A DNA stretch of 46,291 nucleotides from Armatimonadota bacterium (GTDB lineage Bacteria; Armatimonadota; Fimbriimonadia; Fimbriimonadales; Fimbriimonadaceae): assembly GCA_023392285.1 (NCBI GenBank), contig JAEVZK010000143.1:1-46291 (forward strand), written 5' to 3'. Each line of letters opens with the position of its first letter. Positions within the stretch are counted from its first letter, which is position 1. The notes below the pieces were generated by a model. The model saw only the letters and a program-made list of their open reading frames with translations, searched no databases and was not told the DNA's origin. The position numbers were made by a program, and so were the translations under genes. Positions 6,597 to 15,855 of the stretch are shown in pieces.

Positions 6597-9539
6597 GTGA
6601 TTCGTTGGCAGAAAGGGGCGCTTCTCCTCGCAGCATGCTCGCCGTATTTTGTGAGCTTCATGGTTCAAGGGGAACAGAAGCCACTTTCTTTTTCGAATGA
6701 AATCGCTCCTCTCCTCGTCGCACGGTGCGCGAGCTGTCATTCGGGGGAGAATCCAGCGGCCGATCTGGATATGAAATCTGCCCAGTCGATCCTGAAAGAG
6801 GTGAAGCCAGGCGATTCTGCTCAGTCGACCCTCATCCGAAGACTTAAAGGCCTTGATGATCTCCCTCAGATGCCGATGGGTTTCGCCCCGCTGAGTGAGG
6901 CTCAGATTTCAGGAATTGCAGCCTGGATTGATTCCGGAGCAAGAGTTGATCCCGTCCAGAAACATTGGGCTTACATCAAGCCGCAGAAGTCCGTCATTCC
7001 GAGCGGAGAAAGCAATCCAATCGACGCATTCGTTGCCGCTAAGCTGAAGAAGGAGAACCTTTCTTTTTCGCCGCCGGCAGCCCGAGAGATTCTGCTGCGA
7101 CGCGTCTATATCGATCTCATCGGCTTGCCGCCTTCGCCCAAAGAGATCGACGCCTTTCTGGCCGACAAGTCTGCTAACGCCTACGACAAAGTTGTCGATC
7201 GACTGCTGCAAAGCAAACACTATGGAGAGCGAATGGCGATGCCTTGGCTGGATCTCTCCCGGTACGCGGATTCAGACGGATATGAGAAGGATCTCAACCG
7301 CACGGCTTACCGTTACCGCGACTGGTTGATTGCGGCTCTCAATAAAAACATGCCCTACGACCAATTCGCGATAGAGCAGCTTGCCGGAGACCTACTTCCG
7401 AATCCGACTCAAGATCAGCTTCTAGCGACTGGATTTAACCGCAACACAATGTTCAATCGGGAAGGAGGCGTCGATCAAGCAGAAGCGCAGTTCAATGTCG
7501 TGCTGGATCGGGTGAACACTACCGCGACGGTGTGGCTCGGGAGCACTCTCCAGTGCGCCAGGTGCCACGATCACAAATATGATCCCTTCAGCCAGCGCGA
7601 CTACTACCGAATGGCCGCCTATTTCGACAATTCGCAAGTCTATCCCCGAGGACCCAAAGAAGTGGGAGAGGAGAAGTGGTTCGAGGCCACCATTTCAGCG
7701 CCAACTCCTGAACAATCGGCGCTTCTGCCGAAGCTGCAGGCGAAGTTCGACCGGGCCAAAGGCAATCTTGATCGAAAGGCGAAGACTCTGGAGCCTCAGC
7801 TAAGGCGTTGGAAGGAGGAGCTTGGAAAACTCCAATGGACGTCTGTCCCATGGCAGCTGGAGTTGCCCAGTGGCATCGTGGCTGAAAGGCAGCCTGATGA
7901 AAGCATCCGTATCTCTGGCGAAAATCCAGCCAAAGCCACTTATAGCCTGAAGGCGAATCTTCCTCCCGGTCAGTGGCGCGCGATCAATCTCGAGGTCATT
8001 CCCGATCCTAGCTTTGCTGGCGGAGCTTCTGGCCGCTCGGAAGGCGGCAACTTCGTGCTCTCGCAGATCAGCACCGACCAGAGCAAGTTCGATCGTGTCC
8101 GCGCAGATTTCACGCAGGACGGGTTTGCCGAACAGGACGTACTCGACACAAACTCCGAGACTGGATGGGCCATTTTTCCAAATGTAAGAGAACCTCACCA
8201 GTTGGTCGCACAGTTTGCCAGACCGGTGAAGGGCACTCTGAACATCAAACTTTCCATGATCGCCAACACATGGGCTCGCCATACAATCGGGCGATTCCGC
8301 CTAAGTGTCAGCAATCAGCCGAACGCGACCGCTTACGTTTTGCCGGCCTCAGTGAGGAAGGCGCTAAAAACGCCCGGAGCGGACTCGGATAAGGCAATGA
8401 ATGAATTCTACAAGACGGTTGCCCCCGAATTGGGACCCGAGCGAAAGCAGTTGCAAGTGGCAGAAAACGAGCTCAATCAGCTGAAAAGCCGCATCGCGAC
8501 CGCTCTCGTCATGCGAGATCGGCCCGCGACGGGTCCGCTCAAGAGTTGGCTTCACAATCGAGGAGAATTCACCAGCCATGCCGAGGAAGTGACCTCTGCG
8601 GTTCCGGCGGTGCTGCAAACTGGGGGCAAGAGCGCAAGCGGAAACCGATTGGACCTCGCCAATTGGATTGCCAGTAAAGACAATCCTCTTACTGCAAGGG
8701 TGGAGGTGAACCGTCTTTGGGAGCAATGCTTTGGCCAAGGCCTTGTGGAGACCAGTGACGATTTCGGTACGCAAGGCTCGCCACCCACTCACCCTCAGCT
8801 TCTCGATTGGCTCGCCTGCGAATTCATGGATTCCGGCTGGAACATAAAGCACATCGTACGGCTCATCGTCACTTCGAAAACCTATCAGCAGAGTTCGGAT
8901 GCCACTGCGGCGACGTATGAGCGCGATCCCGGCAACAAGCTGTTGGCCCGCGGACCACGTTTCCGTTTGGACGCAGAACTCATCCGGGATAGCGCCCTGG
9001 AAGCGTCTGGCATTCTAAATCCAGCGGTCGGAGGGCCGAGCGTTTTTCCGATCCAGCCTCCAAACGTTTGGGCAAACCCGATCAGCGGCGAAGACTGGAC
9101 CGAAAGCGCAGGCGCGGATCGCTTCCGCCGAGGACTGTATACGTTCGTCAAGCGCAGCGCACCCTATCCTAATTTTCTGAGCTTTGATTCCACAAGCCGT
9201 GAATCCTGCGTCGTCCGCCGGATCAGGACGAACACCCCGCTTCAAGCGCTCGCTCAAATGAATGATCAGATGAACATGGAGGCCTCACTTGGCTTGGCCG
9301 CTAGGATGAAGAAGGAAGGGGGCAAAGATCCCCTGAGCTACGGATTCCGGCTATGCACCTGTCGCAGACCCAACGCGGACGAGGCAAAACGGCTCCATGC
9401 GCTGTACGATAAGCTCCTTGAGCGCTATCGTTCCAACCCTGAGCAGTCCGCGAAGCTTGGCAAGAACCCCGAGGACGCCGCGCTTGTCCTCACAGCCAAC
9501 ACTCTTTTGAACTTAGATGAGACGGTGACTCGACGATGA
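6597..9539 (+). CDS. Planctomycete-type cytochrome c protein (PSCyt1, DUF1549, DUF1553)
   Basis: Large exported heme protein of 980 aa from the PSCyt1-DUF1549-DUF1553 family, abundant in Planctomycetota, Verrucomicrobiota and Armatimonadota and often linked to polysaccharide breakdown; its exact reaction is unknown. A signal sequence covers about residues 1-25. The cytochrome domain follows, with heme-binding CASCH at 44-48 and a plausible Met ligand in the LPQMPMG region (about 89-95). DUF1549 spans about 137-350 and contains a second CARCH at 320-324 in the family motif CARCHDHKYDPFSQRDYY. DUF1553 begins near 685 (LANWIASKDNPLTARVEVNR) and runs to the C-terminus. The start is GTG at 6597. 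Its last 4 nt overlap the DUF1501 gene (ATGA), so the two are translationally coupled, the usual pairing for these families. Confidence 0.93.
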   Translation: MIRWQKGALLLAACSPYFVSFMVQGEQKPLSFSNEIAPLLVARCASCHSGENPAADLDMKSAQSILKEVKPGDSAQSTLIRRLKGLDDLPQMPMGFAPLSEAQISGIAAWIDSGARVDPVQKHWAYIKPQKSVIPSGESNPIDAFVAAKLKKENLSFSPPAAREILLRRVYIDLIGLPPSPKEIDAFLADKSANAYDKVVDRLLQSKHYGERMAMPWLDLSRYADSDGYEKDLNRTAYRYRDWLIAALNKNMPYDQFAIEQLAGDLLPNPTQDQLLATGFNRNTMFNREGGVDQAEAQFNVVLDRVNTTATVWLGSTLQCARCHDHKYDPFSQRDYYRMAAYFDNSQVYPRGPKEVGEEKWFEATISAPTPEQSALLPKLQAKFDRAKGNLDRKAKTLEPQLRRWKEELGKLQWTSVPWQLELPSGIVAERQPDESIRISGENPAKATYSLKANLPPGQWRAINLEVIPDPSFAGGASGRSEGGNFVLSQISTDQSKFDRVRADFTQDGFAEQDVLDTNSETGWAIFPNVREPHQLVAQFARPVKGTLNIKLSMIANTWARHTIGRFRLSVSNQPNATAYVLPASVRKALKTPGADSDKAMNEFYKTVAPELGPERKQLQVAENELNQLKSRIATALVMRDRPATGPLKSWLHNRGEFTSHAEEVTSAVPAVLQTGGKSASGNRLDLANWIASKDNPLTARVEVNRLWEQCFGQGLVETSDDFGTQGSPPTHPQLLDWLACEFMDSGWNIKHIVRLIVTSKTYQQSSDATAATYERDPGNKLLARGPRFRLDAELIRDSALEASGILNPAVGGPSVFPIQPPNVWANPISGEDWTESAGADRFRRGLYTFVKRSAPYPNFLSFDSTSRESCVVRRIRTNTPLQALAQMNDQMNMEASLGLAARMKKEGGKDPLSYGFRLCTCRRPNADEAKRLHALYDKLLERYRSNPEQSAKLGKNPEDAALVLTANTLLNLDETVTRR

Positions 9540-10975
9540 ACGAATTGGAAACGGAGCTCTTGAAGCAAATCACTCGGCGGACCTTTTTTAAGCAGGTTGG
9601 CTATGGGCTAGGGGGTGTCGCTCTGTCTTCGATGCTCGCGCAAACGCTCCTCGCCGCTCAAGGCGCACCCTCGGTTGGCAGCCCTCACTTCAAGCCGAAG
9701 GCGAAGAACGTGATCTTCCTCTTTATGGCGGGCGCGCCATCGCAACTCGACATGTTCGAGTGGAAACCTGCGCTCGTTAAATACGATCGGCAACCCTGCC
9801 CCGCCGAACTGCTGAAGGGCGAGCGGTTCGCTTTCGTCAAAGGAACTCCGAATCTCCTTGGCTCACCGTACAAGTTCGAGCAGGCGGGACAAAGTGGCCA
9901 TTGGGTGAGTGAACTGCTGCCCCACTTCAAGGAAATCGCGGATGACGTCGCGGTGATCCATTCGATGCAGACGGATCAGTTCAACCATGCACCCGCTCAG
10001 CTTTTCATGAACACGGGTTTCCAGCTTCCTGGCCGCCCAAGCATGGGCTCGTGGCTCACCTATGGCCTGGGAACCGAGAACAAAGACCTTCCCGGATTTG
10101 TCGTCCTCATTTCTGGGATGAACAATCCAGATGGAGGCAAGTCATGCTGGGGGAGCGGATTCCTACCGAGCGTATACCAAGGGGTGGAGTTCCGTTCCCA
10201 AGGTGAACCTGTTCTCTTTGTGAACAATCCCGACGGAGTTCCACAAGAGGTGCGACGGGACACTTTGGACGCGCTGCGCGATCTGAACAGGATGGAATAC
10301 GAGCACTCGCTCGATCCGGAAATCGAGACGCGAATTGCTCAATATGAACTCGCCTATCGGATGCAGACGAGCGTTCCCGATCTCATGGATATTTCGAAGG
10401 AGACGAAGGAAACTCACGAACTCTACGGCACCGAGCCCGGCAAAAAGTCATTTGCCAACAATTGCCTACTCGCACGGAGGCTTGTTGAACGAGGGGTCCG
10501 CTTTGTTCAACTCTATCATCGAGGATGGGACACTCATGGAGATTCCGAGGGCAGCGACATCAAGCACGGGTTGAAAGACATGTGCAGGCAAACGGATCAA
10601 GCGGCGGCGGCTCTGATCAAAGATCTCAAGCAACGTGGCCTGCTCGATGAAACGATTGTGGTTTGGGGAGGCGAATTTGGCCGGACGCCGATGAACGAAG
10701 GGCGTGGAGGTTCGCCCTATCCCGGTCGGGACCACCACCCGCACGCCTTCACAATGTGGATGGCAGGTGGCGGCATCAAAGGCGGCGCCTCGGTGGGCGC
10801 TACTGACGAGCTTGGCTATCGAGTGACGAGTGATCCAGTAACCGTTCACGATTTGCACGCCACGATCCTAAACCAACTTGGCCTCGATCATACAAGGCTC
10901 ACTTATCACTATCAAGGCAGGGATTTCCGCCTTACGGACGTTTTTGGCGAGGTCGTGCAAAAGCTCATTGCATGA
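9536..10975 (+). CDS. DUF1501 family exported protein
   Basis: 479-aa member of DUF1501 (PF07394), which has an alkaline-phosphatase/sulfatase-like fold and is almost always encoded next to a PSCyt1-DUF1549-DUF1553 protein, as here. The N-terminus has a twin-arginine signal (TRRTFFK, residues 13-19) followed by a hydrophobic stretch, so it is probably exported folded. Family landmarks include NVIFLFMAGAPSQLDMFE, the RPSMGSWLTYGLG segment, RFVQLYHRGWDTH, VVWGGEFGRTP and GRDHHPHAF. His and Asp residues in the last motifs are likely metal ligands by analogy with alkaline phosphatases. It overlaps the upstream gene by 4 nt. The substrate is not known. Confidence 0.93.
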   Translation: MNELETELLKQITRRTFFKQVGYGLGGVALSSMLAQTLLAAQGAPSVGSPHFKPKAKNVIFLFMAGAPSQLDMFEWKPALVKYDRQPCPAELLKGERFAFVKGTPNLLGSPYKFEQAGQSGHWVSELLPHFKEIADDVAVIHSMQTDQFNHAPAQLFMNTGFQLPGRPSMGSWLTYGLGTENKDLPGFVVLISGMNNPDGGKSCWGSGFLPSVYQGVEFRSQGEPVLFVNNPDGVPQEVRRDTLDALRDLNRMEYEHSLDPEIETRIAQYELAYRMQTSVPDLMDISKETKETHELYGTEPGKKSFANNCLLARRLVERGVRFVQLYHRGWDTHGDSEGSDIKHGLKDMCRQTDQAAAALIKDLKQRGLLDETIVVWGGEFGRTPMNEGRGGSPYPGRDHHPHAFTMWMAGGGIKGGASVGATDELGYRVTSDPVTVHDLHATILNQLGLDHTRLTYHYQGRDFRLTDVFGEVVQKLIA

Positions 10976-11034
10976 GAAGGATGCCTTTGCGAATCTGCTG
11001 GCTTTGATGTCCAATCTGTTTAATCGGCCCCTCT

Positions 11035-11066
11035 GGCACACCGTTTGAGTCAAGCTCTGGTGTGCC
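11035..11066 (+). repeat. 8-bp perfect inverted repeat spanning a GTG start
   Basis: GGCACACC (11035-11042) and GGTGTGCC (11059-11066) are exact inverse complements with a 16-nt loop. The 3' arm includes the GTG used as start of the next frame. It may be an attenuating hairpin, an operator or a poor terminator for the DUF1501 operon; no T run follows. Confidence 0.35.
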
Positions 11067-11397
11067 TGAAGAACAAAAGACTGGATCCATCCCCGCTCTC
11101 GCGGTGGCACGCTGTGATACGCCCACTCTGCGGATGAGTGCTTATTCTGGCGTCTGGCAACTGGACCTCATTCAGCTCCCACCCGCTGCGATGCTTTCAT
11201 TCAGCGCTCCATCACGCATCTTCGTGGGGGTTACGAACGATATACCCGCCACCGTCGATGCGGGCCAGGACAGGTTAACGATGACCCGCGAGGGCGAGGT
11301 TCTTGTCGTCAAGGTCACCCGTGACCTGACTCAGGAAATCATCAACGCCAAGTTCCATCTTGAGAGCTTCGACGATCTCATTCAGCAGCTTTTCTGA
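11062..11397 (+). CDS. Hypothetical protein, 111 aa
   Basis: Unrecognised small protein lying between the DUF1501 gene and the ABC transporter pair, same strand. It has no signal peptide or membrane helix. The middle looks beta-rich (SAPSRIFVGVTNDIP, TREGEVLVVKVTRD) and the C-terminus helical and acidic (SFDDLIQQLF). Start is GTG at 11062, inside an inverted repeat; an internal ATG at 11134 (MSAYSGVW) is equally possible and would give about 87 aa. Codon use is similar to neighbours, and no better frame competes. Existence of a gene is likely, function unknown. Confidence 0.5.
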   Translation: MPEEQKTGSIPALAVARCDTPTLRMSAYSGVWQLDLIQLPPAAMLSFSAPSRIFVGVTNDIPATVDAGQDRLTMTREGEVLVVKVTRDLTQEIINAKFHLESFDDLIQQLF

Positions 11398-11446
11398 TTC
11401 CATCGAATGGGAGACGAGCTCATAAGCAACAATCGCTGCCGTCCAG

Positions 11447-11452
11447 TAAAAT
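11447..11452 (+). promoter_or_regulatory. Putative -10 element of the ABC ATPase gene (TAAAAT)
   Basis: TAAAAT ends 9 nt before the ATG at 11462, predicting a leader of about 0-3 nt. No ribosome binding site is seen in the spacer TTGCTCG. Confidence 0.4.
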
Positions 11453-11461
11453 GTTGCTCGG

Positions 11462-12211
11462 ATGCTTCAAACCTACGGCTTAGTCAAAGAATACAAGAAC
11501 TTTCGGGCCGTGGACGGCTTAGACCTGCACGTCTCTCCTGGCGAGATTGTAGGCTTGCTTGGGCCAAACGGAGCTGGGAAGACGACCGCCCTTCGGTGCA
11601 TTTGCGGGATTCTTAGGCCAACCGGAGGCAACGTGGTCATTAATGGCCACGATATCGTGCAGGATCAGTCAGCTGCCAAAGCCAGACTTTCCTTTGTTCC
11701 AGAAGTGCCGAGTCTATACGAACTGCTCACCGTTGAGGAGCACCTCAAGTTCGTCGCAATGTGTTATGGTCGGCTCGACCTTTTCGAGATGCTCCGCAAC
11801 GAATTGCTAGAAAAATATAACCTTGCGGAGAAGAGAAACGAACTCGTTGCCACCCTAAGCAAGGGTATGCGCCAGAAGCTGTCGGTAGCCTGCGCCTTGG
11901 TTCACGACGCGAATGTCATGCTGTTCGATGAACCGCTCATCGGTGTCGATCCGGCAGGTGCTCACGAGTTTAAACTCGAATTGCTGAAGCAGAAGCAGAA
12001 TGGGGCCGCTATTCTCATCTCGACTCATCTGCTGGATTCCGCCGAACGATTGTGCGACCGGGTGGTGATCGTCGCCCGAGGCAAGAAGATCACCGAGGGC
12101 ACTATGGCAGAACTCCAAGCTCAAAGCAGCCTTGAAGGCCACAGCCTCGAAGACGTATTCCTCAAGCTCACGGAGGAGCAACATGAAGCCCCTGCTGTTC
12201 CTCACCACTAA
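11462..12211 (+). CDS. ABC transporter ATP-binding protein
   Basis: 249-aa ATPase subunit of an ABC-2-type exporter. Walker A is GPNGAGKT at 34-41, the signature is the variant LSKGM (132-136), Walker B is VMLFDEP at 152-158 and the switch His lies in ISTHLLDSAE. These are typical of the CcmA/drug- or polysaccharide-export branch (COG1131). It overlaps by 29 bp the start of a multi-spanning membrane protein on the same strand, which is its likely permease, so the two form an exporter. The cargo cannot be deduced. A TAAAAT hexamer 9 nt before the ATG suggests a near-leaderless mRNA. Confidence 0.93.
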   Translation: MLQTYGLVKEYKNFRAVDGLDLHVSPGEIVGLLGPNGAGKTTALRCICGILRPTGGNVVINGHDIVQDQSAAKARLSFVPEVPSLYELLTVEEHLKFVAMCYGRLDLFEMLRNELLEKYNLAEKRNELVATLSKGMRQKLSVACALVHDANVMLFDEPLIGVDPAGAHEFKLELLKQKQNGAAILISTHLLDSAERLCDRVVIVARGKKITEGTMAELQAQSSLEGHSLEDVFLKLTEEQHEAPAVPHH

Positions 12212-13883
12212 GTCTTTGTTTAACGGGATCAAGCGAGGGCTAACCTCGCCCAAGCGGCTCATCACGACGATTATCCTTATCGCCTATTATCTCTGGCTGT
12301 TCGTGCTTCGGCCGATGGCCACGATGGGCAGCTCCGGACGAAGAGCGTCATTAATGAAGCCTTCCGGAAATATCCCTCACTTCGACTTTCCACCGCTTCC
12401 GACGCTCGATGCATTGCTGTTCGCTGGGTTCGCGTTGCTGAGCTTGTTCATGGCGCTCAGCTTATTTAGCTACCGCGCATCCTTCAAGCCGGCGGACGTG
12501 GACGTCCTATTTCCCACCCCCGTCAATCCAAAGGCGGTGCTGGGCTTTCGGATGTTGCGGGACTATCTCGCCACGTTGCTCGTACCGCTCATTTTTATTC
12601 TGATGACGTGGAGATCTGCAGCCCCGAGCATCGGCTTTCTCTTCCGTAATGTTCCGAACCCGCAGACGTTGGGGTATGCCCTGCGAGCGCTGAGCCTTGC
12701 GTTTGTTCTTATGACGTTAACTTGGGTGACGATCGGATACGCCATCAGCATGTATGTCAATCGGAATGATCGAAGCAGCGATCGCCGCAAAAAACTCATT
12801 GCGATCGGAATTGGGGCTGCCCATTTCGCGGTGATCGGATACATTGTCTACGCCGCCCAAAGCTTTCACAAATTTGCTGACTTCGTGATCGTGATGCAGC
12901 AAGGGGCACTGCGAGTCTTCTTCTTTCCCGCCACGTTCGCTTCCAAGATTGTCATGGGTCCCCTGGATGGGAACTTGTCCGAATCGCTTATCGGTGGCGG
13001 CACTTTACTTGCCATCGCAGCTGTTTGCATCTGGCTCACCCTCCGTCAAGCCGAATGGATGTACGACCAATCCGCGGTGCGTGGGTTCGGCAGCGAAAAC
13101 CTTCGTCAAATGCAGCGTCGCGGTGACTTGATCGGTGCGGTTGCGGTGGCTGCGGCGAAGTCTGGCAAACCGCGCAGGAAGAGGTGGGGCTGGTTCCAGA
13201 GACTGAATTTGTCGGGTGGCGTGGCGATTATCTGGAAAGACATTCTCATTCAATGGCGCAGCACCAAATCCATGGTCTTCGTCTTCCTTGCCTTGGGGTT
13301 GATGATGTCGGTTGTTCCGCTGTTCGCCTCCAAAGGCGGCCGAGTCGAAGGTTATACGGTGCTTGCTGGGAGTGGACTCGGAACGTTCATGATTGCGAAC
13401 ATGCTAGCCCAATTCGGTTTTGCCGAATTGCTTAAGCGGGGCGACCTTCTCAAGCCGCTTCCCTTCTCCTCCTTCACGATTACTGCTAGCGAGACGTTGG
13501 CGAAGGCAGTGCCGAGCATCGCGATTCCAGTTCTCATTTCCCTTGTCTCTCTCGTCCTATCCCCACAGGCGTGGCCGTTTTCGCTCGCTTCGATTGCTTT
13601 CTTCCCAAGCGTCGGCATCCTGATCTGTGCCGCAAACTGCTGCCTTATATTGATCTTTCCTGATCTCGATGATGTAGCTCAAAGAGGCTTTAGGGGGCTA
13701 ATGTCCATCTTGGCGATCGCGCTGGCCGTTGCTCCAGGAGCCCTGCTCTTTTTCGCGATTGCTGCTCTCCTCAAGATGTTAGTAGTCGGTGCCATCGTGG
13801 GCGCAATCGTCAACTTGGGCGCATCTATACTGATTATGCTGGCGTGCGGAGGGCTGTATGCGTCCTTCAATCCATCCGAGTAG
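12183..13883 (+). CDS. ABC exporter permease-like membrane protein
   Basis: 566-aa inner-membrane protein with about ten to twelve predicted helices, for example around residues 28-45, 85-108, 128-145, 165-190, and several in the C-terminal third. It resembles putative ABC exporter permeases of the PF16949 type. Soluble segments include a basic stretch near 325-350 (RRGDLIGAV, GKPRRKRWGWF). The start at 12183 is chosen because GGAGGAG lies 4 nt before the ATG inside the ATPase gene; a longer in-frame start at 12132 adds 17 residues out of step with the family. The 29-bp overlap with the ATPase gene points to translational coupling. Transported substrate unknown. Confidence 0.85.
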   Translation: MKPLLFLTTKSLFNGIKRGLTSPKRLITTIILIAYYLWLFVLRPMATMGSSGRRASLMKPSGNIPHFDFPPLPTLDALLFAGFALLSLFMALSLFSYRASFKPADVDVLFPTPVNPKAVLGFRMLRDYLATLLVPLIFILMTWRSAAPSIGFLFRNVPNPQTLGYALRALSLAFVLMTLTWVTIGYAISMYVNRNDRSSDRRKKLIAIGIGAAHFAVIGYIVYAAQSFHKFADFVIVMQQGALRVFFFPATFASKIVMGPLDGNLSESLIGGGTLLAIAAVCIWLTLRQAEWMYDQSAVRGFGSENLRQMQRRGDLIGAVAVAAAKSGKPRRKRWGWFQRLNLSGGVAIIWKDILIQWRSTKSMVFVFLALGLMMSVVPLFASKGGRVEGYTVLAGSGLGTFMIANMLAQFGFAELLKRGDLLKPLPFSSFTITASETLAKAVPSIAIPVLISLVSLVLSPQAWPFSLASIAFFPSVGILICAANCCLILIFPDLDDVAQRGFRGLMSILAIALAVAPGALLFFAIAALLKMLVVGAIVGAIVNLGASILIMLACGGLYASFNPSE

Positions 13884-13955
13884 TCGAACGGTACACTTCT
13901 TGCAGGACAATGGCGGAGCGAGAACTCTTCTCGCCCCGATTCTGTTGGGTCTTGT

Positions 13956-13961
13956 TAAGGT
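13956..13961 (+). promoter_or_regulatory. Putative -10 element of the SecD-P1-like gene (TAAGGT)
   Basis: TAAGGT ends 6 nt before the TTG start at 13968, the same geometry as other candidate leaderless genes in the window. No clear -35 box. Confidence 0.3.
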
Positions 13962-13967
13962 GCATTC

Positions 13968-15104
13968 TTGAAAAAACGATTTACTGCTTCTTACAAGCTG
14001 GCAGCAGGGTTCGTCATCTTAGCGCTCCTCGCCACCTATGGGTACAAGTTCGCCAATAATCTTGTGATTGGAGGCGAAAACCTTCCCCCCATCAAGCCAG
14101 GTCGTGTGAACATCATCGGCGTCGACACCTCAAAGGGTTATCGCATCATCGTTCAGAATCAGCTTGCAAAAATGGTCCAGGGTGGGGTCGAGGCGTTTCG
14201 CGCCGGCGATATGTCGGAAGAAGCGGCGGAAGAAGATGGACCCAACCGACGATATATTCCAATAAAGGAGATGCTCTTTGCGTTAGCTGGTGACGACAAA
14301 GCCCTGGGCACCTTCATCATGAAGATCAACGAGATCAAGACCGATGATTGGGCATCGACCGCGAAGATTTGGAAATCGGAGGATCTTGAGAAAGCGTTCG
14401 GGGGCGATAAAGCCCTTAAAGGGAAACTCGAATCCGATCTGAATATGCACCTGGACGGCAGCGTGCTCGATCACGTCAACAAGAACTCAATCTACAGCGG
14501 CATCATCGTCGATTTCCCGGTGACCATGAAGGTCCAGAGCGATCAGGGTCCGAAGCAACGAGTCGCGCGAGTTCAACGATGGTATCGGCCCAACCTCATC
14601 GTCACGATCACAGACGTGAACATGACGAAAACGCACAAGTACTACACGCTACAGGATGTCGCCAACCAGTATGCCCTTGAAGCCGAAAGGCTCAAGTCGG
14701 GCGAGATTACCAAGGAAAACATTGTAAAGTCGATTCAAAGTATGTATTCGCCTTCTGCTGTATCCATGCTTGCCGAGACACCAGAACGAATCATCAACAG
14801 CATTGTTCCCGTGATCAATGAGAACCAGATCAACGACGCCACTGAAACCGTAAATCAAGGCCAGAAGGGCCAGCTCTATACGCTAACCTTCAATTTGACC
14901 GATGAGGGCGTTAAGCGAATCTGGCACTACACGCGGGACCGAGAGGGTTCACAGTTGTTGGTGGTGGTGGATGGGGTCGCGATTTCCGCCCCAAGGATCG
15001 ATCATGGCATCAATTCTGCAAACGTACAAATCAACAATTTAGAGGACGAATCGCTCGTACAGGACTCGATCGAGGCTCTGCACGAAATAAAAACGAAAAA
15101 ATAA
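13968..15104 (+). CDS. Membrane-anchored protein with a SecD P1-head-like domain
   Basis: 378-aa protein with a basic N-terminus, one membrane helix (about residues 9-27) and a large extracytoplasmic part. Residues 303-375 resemble the P1 head subdomain of SecD (YTLTFNLTDEGVKRIW, then DGVAISAPRI at 335-344, matching the family's DGxVxSAPxI), but the six-helix SecD channel is missing. It is therefore not a SecD translocase subunit. It may be a scaffold or chaperone at the membrane; that is inference. The middle (50-300) is unfamiliar. Start is TTG at 13968. Only 4 bp separate it from the first of four tandem secreted proteins, so it probably leads that operon, which ends with a RodA/FtsW protein. 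Confidence 0.72.
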   Translation: MKKRFTASYKLAAGFVILALLATYGYKFANNLVIGGENLPPIKPGRVNIIGVDTSKGYRIIVQNQLAKMVQGGVEAFRAGDMSEEAAEEDGPNRRYIPIKEMLFALAGDDKALGTFIMKINEIKTDDWASTAKIWKSEDLEKAFGGDKALKGKLESDLNMHLDGSVLDHVNKNSIYSGIIVDFPVTMKVQSDQGPKQRVARVQRWYRPNLIVTITDVNMTKTHKYYTLQDVANQYALEAERLKSGEITKENIVKSIQSMYSPSAVSMLAETPERIINSIVPVINENQINDATETVNQGQKGQLYTLTFNLTDEGVKRIWHYTRDREGSQLLVVVDGVAISAPRIDHGINSANVQINNLEDESLVQDSIEALHEIKTKK

Positions 15105-15108
15105 ATTC

Positions 15109-15855
15109 ATGATGATAAGAACAGTTCTGGTTTTACTTCCCATCGCTGCCCTGTTGGCCGGGTGCAAGACGCAAGGAAGCGGGGACAACTACGTGCCCAA
15201 GAAAAAGGCTCCGTTAGCTTCTGGCATTCTCGCACCTGGCGAAGAAGCGGCTTATTTCCCACTGAACGTTGGGAATCAGTGGACCTACACATACGAGTCG
15301 AAGGTTCAGCAGGGCAATCGCGTCATGACCGGGAACCCAATTGAGGTGACTTATAAAATCACCAAGGTAACCAAGGAGCCAAAGGGCAAATTCGCGGTCC
15401 TTGAAATCTACACCGAAGACAAACTCTCTGATCGGCAGGTGTGGCACGTGGACAATACCGGCATCTATCAGGTCGCCATGGGCAAAAATTTGGTGAAGTT
15501 CTCATCACCGCAGCCGATCGTGAAATTTCCGATCAAAGAAGGAGCCACCTTCTCGTGGAATGGGACGGGAACAGCGGGAAATGGCACCGTCGGACAGTTG
15601 TCCGTGAAGTCCACGATGACGGGCGAGCAACCGGTCGATGCGGCAGGGAGCACCTTCAACGGCATCGACGTGAGTTCAACCGGTACCATAAAGACGAACA
15701 AGGTCCAGGCGAAGACCGTTTCCGACGTTTGGTTTGTGCCCAATGTGGGTCTTGTGCGCTATCAGCAGTCAGCTACCGGCAAATCAGCCGATGGAAAGAC
15801 AACGACGGCCCGAGTTGAGCAACTTAGGTTAAAAAGCTATTCCTTGAAACACTAA
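15109..15855 (+). CDS. Lipoprotein, tandem family member 1
   Basis: 248-aa predicted lipoprotein with signal peptide and lipobox (LLAGC, Cys at 19). The mature part is beta-rich and opens with YFPLNVGNQWTYTYE, a motif found in many uncharacterised bacterial lipoproteins. It closes with VWFVPNVGLVRYQQ. The next three genes share this layout: an early phrase with a conserved Trp and a late phrase of the form WxVxxxGLV. Together they look like a duplicated family. It begins 4 bp after the SecD-P1-like gene and is directly followed by the next member. Function unknown; an envelope role is likely given the linked rodA. Confidence 0.8.
   Translation: MMIRTVLVLLPIAALLAGCKTQGSGDNYVPKKKAPLASGILAPGEEAAYFPLNVGNQWTYTYESKVQQGNRVMTGNPIEVTYKITKVTKEPKGKFAVLEIYTEDKLSDRQVWHVDNTGIYQVAMGKNLVKFSSPQPIVKFPIKEGATFSWNGTGTAGNGTVGQLSVKSTMTGEQPVDAAGSTFNGIDVSSTGTIKTNKVQAKTVSDVWFVPNVGLVRYQQSATGKSADGKTTTARVEQLRLKSYSLKH

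Noticed and set aside
13918..13934. Hairpin GCGAGA-N5-TCTCGC after the ABC permease gene as a terminator
   Set aside because: The stem is only 6 bp and is followed by C residues rather than a T run.
13968..15104. SecD translocase subunit
   Set aside because: Only the P1 head-like region is present; the channel helices of SecD are missing.
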